DNA from: Schistocerca nitens
Taxonomy: Eukaryota; Arthropoda; Insecta; Orthoptera; Acrididae
Direction of reading: 5' to 3'
Assembly (NCBI RefSeq): GCF_023898315.1
Contig: NC_064622.1
Span: 80,787,387-80,851,386, forward strand
Length of the DNA stretch: 64,000 nt
The position numbers and the translations under genes were made by a program. Under the pieces are notes generated by a model, which worked only from the letters and a program-made list of their open reading frames with translations, was not told the origin of the DNA and did no database searches. Below are positions 56,245 to 64,000 of this stretch, in pieces; positions within the stretch are counted from its first letter, which is position 1, and each line of letters opens with the position of its first letter.

Positions 56245-58237
56245 TGTAACACCATAGCACTTATGTGGCACGGATTTATTTTGCTTTTGTTACATCGTTG
56301 AGCTTCTGTAAATATTGTTTCATTGAATCGCTAACACAAAATTGTATACTCCTTTCTTTGTAAAAACTTTGGATGTTATGGTTTGATTCTATGCAATGTA
56401 GTATATCTGTCATTTAAATTCTTTGTCCCATTTGGAGGGAACCAAACTTACTGTATATAATTGTAATTTCTGTGTGAATAATTTTTTGTAGAAATGTCAA
56501 TATGTGCAAATGATCTCTTTTATATAATGTGTTTGTTTGCTGTTATGTAAACTGCTGACCTTCACTTAGGGTTCTTAGTTCTTTAGTATATAAAAGGTGT
56601 AGTGGTTCCCCTCGGGAACGGAACTGTGTAGCGCGCGCAAATTGTGATTGGCCTAGTAGAAAAGGTGGAACAAGAGTCAGTCGGGGACGAGCTACCAAAC
56701 TGTGCACTGCCATGTAAAAATTGCATATTGTGCTGGTTCCGAGAGAGGCTTTTTCTGCTACTTTCCAATGCCTCGGATTGATGGATAAATAGCTGGAACG
56801 ATTCTGGATTTGGTATTCATCATCGCCACCAAGAAGGGCCAGAGTCCAGGAAGTCTGCCTGCGAATCCACCTACCAACATGCAGTTGCCACCACGTTGCG
56901 CAATCACTGTAACGTAATACTATAATGATGTACAGTGAAGGATCAGCTTACTGGATGTTTTAGTGTGCACAAATATAAGGTAACTTATAACTGAATTTAT
57001 GTACCTACCTTAATTTTTTCCTTATCATAAACCTCTCAGGTTCCTCTCCGTTTGAACTAAAGTGATTACCGAGTGTCCCTACTGAAAGAACATTAAAGAC
57101 CAGTGTTTTGCTAATTAATGCCTCTTGAACTTAGTAAAAAGAAAGTTAAAGTTAATGTGGCAAGAGAGTGAGTTAAAGTAAATGATGCTTACTGAAAATA
57201 ATTTTCCTATTACAACTGCTTATTAAAGTGTTGTTGCCAACTTCAAAATTAAAAGTTCTTAAGACTGAGGCTTATAAAGTTTTGCTTAGTAAATGATCAC
57301 ATTGCTGCCTGTTGTAAATCGCAGAAGGTGATTCAGTTTCTTGTAAATTTGTCAACTGTAAATTTGTCACTGCAGCAAAAGTCGTGAATTGCATTTCTGG
57401 AAAGTTATATTGGCTTGCTAAGCACTTGTTTCCTTCAGGTATTGAAACTGCATATTAATAGTGTAAAAAGATCCACAGGTTATCCTTTACTGCTATTTAT
57501 GAAAACAATAATATCTTTATTCAAAAGACAGTGAGAAGTAACCTTTTAGTGAATTCCAATTAACTTTCATTTTAAATAGTAAAGTATTTAACTGAAAGAG
57601 ACTCAACCTATTACCAGCTCATAATTTTGCAGTGAACAACATTTGTAATTCTATGTCAGCTAGGAAAGTGTTTGAAAATTAGTACTTAACCTGTGTCCAA
57701 TTAATGGTTCTGCAGTGAACATTAATAGTAATGTTATAAAGACCACTCAGTTTGAATAAGCCTTGAAAGTAATAGTGTGTTTCGGTATCTGTTATATTTT
57801 CGCAAATAGTTTGTGCTGCTCTAGTTGTTAGCTCCAACCTTAACGTTAACATAGGCAGGTGTCAGAGTTCATTGCACTCGTGTGTGGTAAATTATAGGTT
57901 GTGTTTTCCGTTGAAGTTACTCGTATCTAATTTCTTAAACAAGAATGTTAATCATTCTCTTGCCTAAGTAGGCTGGCGACCGTTTTCTTTACTCTCTAAA
58001 CAGTATAGCTAAGTAAAATATTATTTGTTACTGTTTAAATGTTTATGTAATTCTGACTTTCACTTCCGATGAGCCACTTCCATTAGGTACAATACGGTCA
58101 ACATAATAAAATTCCTCTCAGAGGGTAACACTGCTCTGTTGCTTTATACCATAATTACTCGAACAAAATAATTCTGTTTTGCAAACTGCCTCCAGCTTCG
58201 AGGTTATGGTATAGCAGTAGCGGACGGTAGTGTTATA
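56245..58237. mobile_element. solo LTR of about 2 kb
   Basis: The insert separates C-R-L from M-A-R-K-V in the RTE coding sequence. AGTC (or AGTCT) is repeated at 56241 and 58238. The ends read TGTAACAC...GTGTTATA, an almost complete TG...CA inverted terminal repeat. Inside, TATATAAAAG (56587-56596) and a GAGTCAGTC (56674) about 80 bp on could be promoter elements, though that spacing is long. No gag or pol coding sequence is seen. About 1993 bp is long for an LTR; BEL/Pao type is possible. A non-autonomous element without coding capacity is the alternative. Confidence 0.68.
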
Positions 58238-58857
58238 AGTCTACATTTTATATCCTGTCTACTTCGACCATCATCAGTTATTTTGCTCCCCAAATAACAA
58301 AACTCATCTACTACTTTAAGTGTCTCATCTCCTAATCTAATTCCCTCAACATCACCCGATTTAATTCGACTACATTTCATTATCCACATTTTGCTTTCAT
58401 TCGCGTTCATTTCATATCCTCCTTCCAAGACACTGTCCATTCCGTTCAACTGCTCTTCCAAGTCCTTTGGTGTCTCTGATAGAATTATAATGTCATCGGC
58501 GAACCTCAAAGTTTTTATTTCTTCTCCGTGGATTTTAATACCTACTCCAAATTTTTCTTTTGTTTCCTTCACTGCTTGCTCAATATACAGACTGAATAAC
58601 ATCGGGGAGAGGCTACAACCCTGTCTCACTCCCTTCCCAACCATTGCTTCCCTTTCATGCCCCTCGACTCATATAACTGCCATCTGGTTTCTGTACAAAT
58701 TGTAAATAGCCTTTCGCTCCCTGTATTTGACTCCTGCCACCTTAAGAATTTGAAAGAGAGTATTCCAGTCAACATTGTCAAAAGCTTTCTCTAAGTCTAC
58801 AAATGCTAGAAACGTAGGTTTGCCTTTCCTTAATCTCTCTTCTAATATAAATCGTAG

Positions 58858-59214
58858 GGCGGCTCGTTTAGTTCTGTCACGAAATAGGGGAGCTAGTGCC
58901 ACAGACATTATACGTGAATTGGAGTGGCAATCATTAAAACAAAGGCGTTTTTCGTTGCGACGGGATCTTCTCATGAAATTTCAGTCACAATTCTTCTCCT
59001 GTGACTGCAAGAACATTCTGTTGGCATACATCTACGTAGGAAGAAATGATCATCACGATAAAATAAGAGAAGTCTCGCACCGAAAACTTTAAGTGCTCGT
59101 TTTTTCCCGCGCGCCATTCGAGAGTGGAACGGTAGAGAGACAGCTTGAAGATGGTTCATTGAACTCTCTGCCAGGCACTTTATTTTGAACAGCAGAGTAA
59201 ATACGTAGATGTAG
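58858..59214 (+). pseudogene. CR1-like LINE 3' fragment
   Basis: Plus strand: R-R-A-A-R-L-V-L-S-R, L-E-W-Q-S-L-K-Q-R-R-F-S, ending in a GTAGATGTAGATG tail. It separates G-T-R-E-A-I-L from A-L-R-F-I-L-E-E-R of the RTE element. It resembles the C-terminus of the 4150-5470 copy (R-N-R-G-A-S-A-T-D) more than that of 47569. Confidence 0.78.
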
Positions 59215-59334
59215 ATGGAGGATCAATATTGCCTCACGTGTTCCAACATTTATATGGAATCCCAACTGATCCTCCCAGAGCGCGGCTTCTACCAGTTTTT
59301 CCATTCGTCTGTAAACAATTCGTGTTAGTTAAAA

Positions 59335-61760
59335 GGAGTTATAGTAAGAAAAATATTGAACACTTCCGGTATCTAATCAGTGAACAGTCTTATATTGTGT
59401 GTAATACCTCTATTGCCAATGAAAAGATGGAAAATTTTTTGAACACTTGCAACCACAGCGTTGACATAGGTTTTCCAAAAACAAAAATGATTTCCAGAAG
59501 CACAGATAGATTCAATAACGGAAGTACATGACGCATTAGAGTATCTTGTAAAAAGAAGTGGGAATTTTCTCTGTTCTCAAAAACTGATGGCAGTCCAGAA
59601 TTTTTTAAATGGTTTCTTGTCAGAATTAATTATTACTTGTCACAGGAAAAATTAGGGAAAATGACAAATATATTATGAGGTCATCCAATAAAATTAAGTC
59701 CATGTGGAAAGCTGAGCCGAATCTTACGGGGAAGAAGACAACTCACAAAAATAGATACTGCACGATGGAAAAAATGTCACTGAATTTAGGACAGTTGCAA
59801 ACAACTTCAATTCATATTATGCAACTGTATGTGGAAAATTAGTGCAGGAAAAATTTGGTAACCCACCCAATACAACATTGAAAGAACTTTGATCTTTTGA
59901 AATAGATAATTTGTCTATGTTCCTCAGTCTATTTGGCCCAACGGAACTCCTAAATAGCTTTAATGAACTGAAGAGTAATTCTTCAGCTGGTATTAATGAT
60001 ATTCCACATTGTATCTCGAAACTAACAGCAAAACACATTCTCCATCCTTTATCAGACATAAGCAATTCATCTTGATCAAGTGATGTCTTCCAACAGCAAC
60101 TGTAAATGGCAAAAGTAATTTCCCCATATGAAAAAGGTGATCAGTTATGTATTTTTTTTCACAACTAACTACATCCTTGAAGAAGAAGAATATTATTTTT
60201 GGATACCAACCTGGCTTTGGACAACAGCAGTCAACTGAAACAGCCACTTTCAACCTGATGAACAATGTGTTAAACGAAATGACAACAAAAGAAGAATCTC
60301 TTGCTTATTCTTGGGTCTGACAAAAGCTTTCGATGTGATTGATCATTCTGTGAGCATAAGAAAGCTTGAATGGTATGGTGTAAGAGGTGTGCCAAATGAG
60401 TGAATTATATGGTTCAAATGGCTCTGAGCACTATGGGACTTAACATCTATGGTCATCAGTCCCCTAGAACTTAGAACTACTTAAACCTAACCAATCTAAG
60501 GACATCACACAACACCCAGTCATCACGAGGCAGAGAAAATCCCTGACCCCACCGGGAATCGAACCCGGGAAGCGAGAACGCTACCGCACGACCACGAGCT
60601 GCGGACAATGAGTGGATTAAATCATATTTGGAATATTGCTTTCAGGTAACTGAAATTACGTATAACGAAGGAAATGAACTCAAGGTACATCTTGCAGAAC
60701 CATGTAGACTAAATCATGGTGTTCCACAGGGAACTATTTTAGGTCCATTTCTTTCTTTGGTACACATTAATAATTTCCCATAAAACGTTAGGGTTTCAGA
60801 ACCGGTATTGTTTACAGATGACTTCAGTCTACTGATTGAAGGAAATAGAAGAAAATCTTACTGCATGTGAAAAAGATATTATGAAAGAAGTATGTGAATG
60901 CTTTTCCATAAACAGACTAATAGTTAACCCCCATAAACAGGACACATGAATCTCCACACACATCAAAATAAAATGCAGCACAACCAGTAATATGTACAGA
61001 TAATTAAAACATTATTGCTGTCACTGAAACTAAATTTCTTGGGATTCTCATTCAGGAAAATCTTAAATGGAGCTATCATATCACATCCCTAAATTCAAAA
61101 CTGTCTAATGTGAGCTATGTAGTAAGAATTCTTTGCAACAGTACTACTGCAGAAAGAGTTAGGGATGTGCGTTTTGCTTATGTACGTTCAGTACTGAAGC
61201 TAGTATCATTTTCTGGGGAAATATACACCAGGCAAAACATTTTCCAGGAAACAAACGGCAGTTATAGGAATAATGAAACAAGCAAGCAGCACACAACCAC
61301 GCAAACCTCTTTTTAAAAATCTAAACATCTTACATCTTTACTGCATTTATGTACACGAAGTAGTTATGGATGTCAAAAAAAGTGTGCTACGAAAGGGAAA
61401 CCTTTTCCTCAAAAGTGTCCATGATTCCAGTACCATGTGAGAAGTAGCTGGAACGTATAAACAGAAATAACGAAGCACATCTGGTAAGCCATAGAAGCAT
61501 ATGCTTTTGGAACAAAAATCTGAGCAGCAACAGAAATCAACTGTGTACACATGTCAAATTCCTGTTGCACACCCCTGTTCGATAGTGTGGAAGTCAAATG
61601 AAAATGCAGAACTTATCCAGACTTTGAATTTCCTTCAAATGCAGCACTACATGATTCTGCAGACAGGCTCTCTGCTGAGTCAGGGCAGTACACTGAGTTG
61701 TTGTCAGACTTTAAGTTTCAAATACAACCATTGTTTGCACCACTCGTTAACTCTCATATA
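59335..61760 (+). pseudogene. LINE reverse transcriptase remnant
   Basis: Broken frames: G-L-T-K-A-F-D-V-I-D-H (60315-60345) as the first catalytic block, then a SINE, then N-H-G-V-P-Q-G-T-I-L-G-P-F (60712-60750) and L-F-T-D-D-F-S-L-L (60808-60832). F-L-G-F/I (61035) and C-terminal pieces to about 61750 follow. It completes the endonuclease part at 55010. Confidence 0.68.
60408..60606 (-). mobile_element. chimeric tRNA-derived SINE (D-type head, A-type body)
   Basis: A 13-bp duplication with one mismatch (60395-60407 and 60607-60619) flanks it. The minus strand has a CGGGTTCGATTCCCGG B-box and GATTTTCTC linker as in family D, joined to the A-family body ending AGCCATTTGAACC. It interrupts the reverse transcriptase before V-P-Q-G. 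Confidence 0.9.
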
Positions 61761-61769
61761 GGTATGAAA

Positions 61770-64000
61770 CCACTATTACTATACGTTTCACGATCGACCT
61801 ATTAAAAATGCAAGCATGTTGATCATTGGGGAGAAAGAAAGTCCTCTTTAGTAGGTTGGTGTATAAGAAGCGCAAATATTCTCGTAGAAAATCAAACAAC
61901 ACGTGAGTATGTCAGCAGTATGACCATATACATATAGAAAACTGTCGAAAAAATATGAAAATGGTAAAATTCGAAGCAAACCTGGTATTATCCCGAAAAA
62001 TTAATGTGAAACACGTAAAATATTGTGAGAAATACGTAAAATCGCCGAAACCTACTAAAATTATGGAAATTACCTGAGGAGACGTAATATTAGAGAAAAA
62101 AGTACCATGAAATGAGTAGTGAGCGAAATCAATAAAATTGCATGTTCTGGAGGAGGAGAGTGGACTGGTGCTATCTATAGACATCTTAATAGGGGAAAGA
62201 GGAGGCCGTCTACAGACGTGGTGTCAAGGCGAAACGGCAATGTTATCCCGCACATCAGTAATACAACCTATAACATTAGACCATAAGTCCTGTGTGCAAG
62301 AGTAAGGTTACCAGGGGCGGTGGTAAAGTGCTCTGGCTGCTGATCGTGGTGTTTACTTCCTCATAAGATGTCACTGTTTCTTCATATGCATTTTCGGCTG
62401 CCGACGATCATTTTATAGAACTATTGTGAACATTTCATAATTTATGAACCATAATCAGTCTTGCACTACACAAACAGCAGGCATCACACGTGTCTGGAAA
62501 CCTAAGTAGTGTTTGTGTTACAAGGAATCGATATTCCCTTTGGTGTGCAAGGTAGTTGTTTTATCACCTTACAGTTTGTCATCGTAGTTTATCGTGGAGA
62601 AATTTGCAGGGAGAACATTTTTATTAACTTGGAATATCATTGGCGTTGCATTCCACACGACAGATAGGTAGGAACTGCGCAGATCTAGCATTACAGTGTT
62701 TTTAAGTGCAGAATCATGTAGGCCTTGGAATGTGTTTACGTTCCACGATCATTTCTCTTTTTCCGATATCTTCTTGGTATGGGGACAAAACGCCAGAATA
62801 ATACTTCAGAATTATTAGCACAAATGATTTACATAAAATGTTTCAATCTCCTTTTCTAAGTCACAGAGGATTGTGAGGTGCTGCAAACCCTGTGTGTGTA
62901 CATTTGCTTGTCAGTTGTCCTGTTTACAGAATTATTGCAGCATGACGTGTAATTTCACATGTCAAACACCGCCGCTGCTATGCATTTGTCTGTTTCGCCA
63001 TAAGACGCATTTTCCATTGCTTACAATCACTTTATAGGACTGATGTGAGTACATCATAATTTCTGAACCATAAACGGATGTGAGCACTGGGCGCTATACA
63101 CCTCCAGAAAATACACAGAAAATATATTCCGTATGTATCACTAGAAATCTATGTTTTTATGTGGTGTAGAGGTAAATAGTTTTTTCACCTTGAAGTTTAT
63201 CAGCATAGCGAGTGGGATGAAAAACTTGCAGCGTGGATGTATGTCAGATTTGGACATATGTGTCCTGCATTAGAGTATTAAGAGTGTTGCACTCTGCATG
63301 ACTAATATTTCAGTAACCACATGGCTCCTTGGTACTGACCCCAGACACTAGAACAAAACAATTGTTATCACAGTTGATTTACGTAAAATGCTTCAAACTC
63401 CGTCAGTCTGGAGCTCCACATGCACAAACCACATGTTTCTTCTTAACCTCCTGTTGTATCACCACAACGCCCCTATCTACAATACACCTGTAAGTAGTAC
63501 TAAAATCCATAAAATGCATGCTTCTGGAGACATCACGTACACTTGGTTGGGTGCCTTTGTAAGACTGGCGCGGAACAACCTTCACTGAACAGCATTTATG
63601 AACTCAGTTTCCTCTGTTCCTTGACAAGACATGGAATGTGGTGGGTGTGGTACCCACCTACTTCTGGTCAGTGGCAAAATAGATCGGCGAAAGTGCTGCA
63701 GGGAGGGTAGGTCAAAGAGAACATGGGGAGATCTTCCAGTATCCAACATTATTCTATGAATGCGAGAATACTTCGTTACTTCCATCTATATAGGGAAAGA
63801 TGGCCAGTCGTAATCGTAAATTCCGCACTATAATCAAAGTGCTGGAAATATATAGATAACCTAACAGCATCGGTATAGGTATACTGTGGTGTACATGTCC
63901 GAGTATTAACAGTGAACGGACGCACTGCACAGTCATCTACTTACATTCACAATCTAGTATACGGTGCTTGCAAAGTAGTGGAGGGTGGTCTATCAATGAT
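61770..64000. other. no recognised gene; contains a diverged duplication
   Basis: AT-rich. Two related segments (62340-62860 and 62985-63402) are described separately. Nothing coding can be supported. Confidence 0.5.
62340..63402 (+). repeat. diverged direct duplication, unit about 550-620 bp
   Basis: Matching landmarks occur in the same order: ATAATTT[A/C]TGAACCATAA near 62437 and 63057, TTTTATCACCTT / TTTTTTCACCTT near 62551 and 63180, and TA[C/C]ATAAAATGTTTCAA / TACGTAAAATGCTTCAA near 62832 and 63381. The shortening offset means the second copy has deletions. Function unknown. Confidence 0.58.

Larger units (their letters stand above)
55726..59329 (-). mobile_element. RTE-like LINE, 5'-truncated, with two insertions
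   Basis: An 11-bp duplication, TAAAATGAGTT (55715-55725) and TAAAAGGAGTT (59330-59340), marks both ends. On the minus strand it encodes V-Y-R-R-M-E-K-L (59310), E-D-Q-L-G-F, then L-E-K-A-F-D-N-V-D-W-N (58790), V-R-Q-G-C-S-L-S-P-M-L-F (58620), R-F-A-D-D-I-I-I-L (58505), F-C-Y-L-G-S-K-I (58290). The C-terminal part is at 56260-55742 (G-S-E-T-W-T...K-K-R-I-E-A-F-E-M, K-I-R-W-V-D-H-V-T). A 2-kb solo LTR and a CR1-like piece interrupt it. Frames outside the insertions are nearly open, so the copy is fairly young. Confidence 0.9.
53580..61760 (+). mobile_element. old LINE with SGNH-type ORF1, multiply interrupted
   Basis: Plus-strand pieces in the right order: a Cys-containing segment (C-x2-C and C-x2-C near 53640-53750), an SGNH/esterase-like domain (54390-54845), an APE endonuclease (55010-55714) and a reverse transcriptase (59335-61760). 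It is interrupted by a SINE (53932-54171), an RTE LINE (55726-59329) and another SINE (60408-60606). The layout is that of CR1-group elements whose ORF1 has an esterase domain. All frames are heavily broken; the ends are approximate. Confidence 0.72.

Overview
The window looks like nuclear DNA of a locust, almost certainly genus Schistocerca. The anchor is a three-exon pacifastin-type protease-inhibitor gene (31371-39643) whose two predicted peptides match, apart from a few residues, what I remember of the desert-locust inhibitors SGPI-1 and SGPI-2. The tRNA-derived SINEs, RTE-like LINEs and gypsy-like solo LTRs are also of the kind seen in grasshopper genomes. The species is not resolved. Everything else I can identify is transposable-element or repeat DNA, mostly broken and heavily nested. 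No other host gene, rRNA, free-standing tRNA gene or CRISPR array was recognised.

Layout. 1-830: Tc1-like remnant. 1495-3792: a 2.3-kb palindrome with 878-bp arms, split by a solo LTR. 4150-5470: CR1-like LINE remnant with its own palindrome. 5630-9235: degraded RTE-like LINE with low-complexity DNA and a SINE inside. 10800-11936 and 14519-15622: two degenerate Tc1 transposons. 16866-18380: a 22-copy, 69-bp minisatellite. 19857-30870: stacked insertions, in which a Tc1 element is split by a mariner-like element (itself carrying a SINE) and abuts a 5'-truncated Penelope-like element that is split by a 5.3-kb LINE, and that LINE is split by a foldback element.

31291-39643 is the pacifastin gene. 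It has a TATA box and initiator, a signal-peptide exon, a 7.5-kb intron full of old LINE pieces, then one inhibitor domain per exon. 41960-43060: Tc1 element with an inverted duplication. 45307-46627: complete-ended mariner-like element. 47138-50640: Tc1 carrying a SINE and two CR1-like LINE pieces. 51178-53575: non-coding array of a GGCTGAAGGCC motif with a SINE and a solo LTR. 53580-61760: old LINE with an SGNH/esterase-like ORF1, split by an RTE LINE that itself contains a 2-kb solo LTR and a CR1 fragment. 61770-64000: nothing coding, but a diverged duplication.

The inhibitor precursor is the only working gene I can support. It should be secreted and cut at an internal Lys-Arg to release a trypsin-type (P1 Arg) and a chymotrypsin-type (P1 Leu) inhibitor. 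The most unusual signals are five independent inverted duplications inside mobile DNA, a recurring hammerhead-like CTGAWGA-stem-GAAAC motif at element ends, the GGCTGAAGGCC array, and SINEs that combine heads and bodies of different families. All reading was by eye; family names rest on motif recognition, not on searches.
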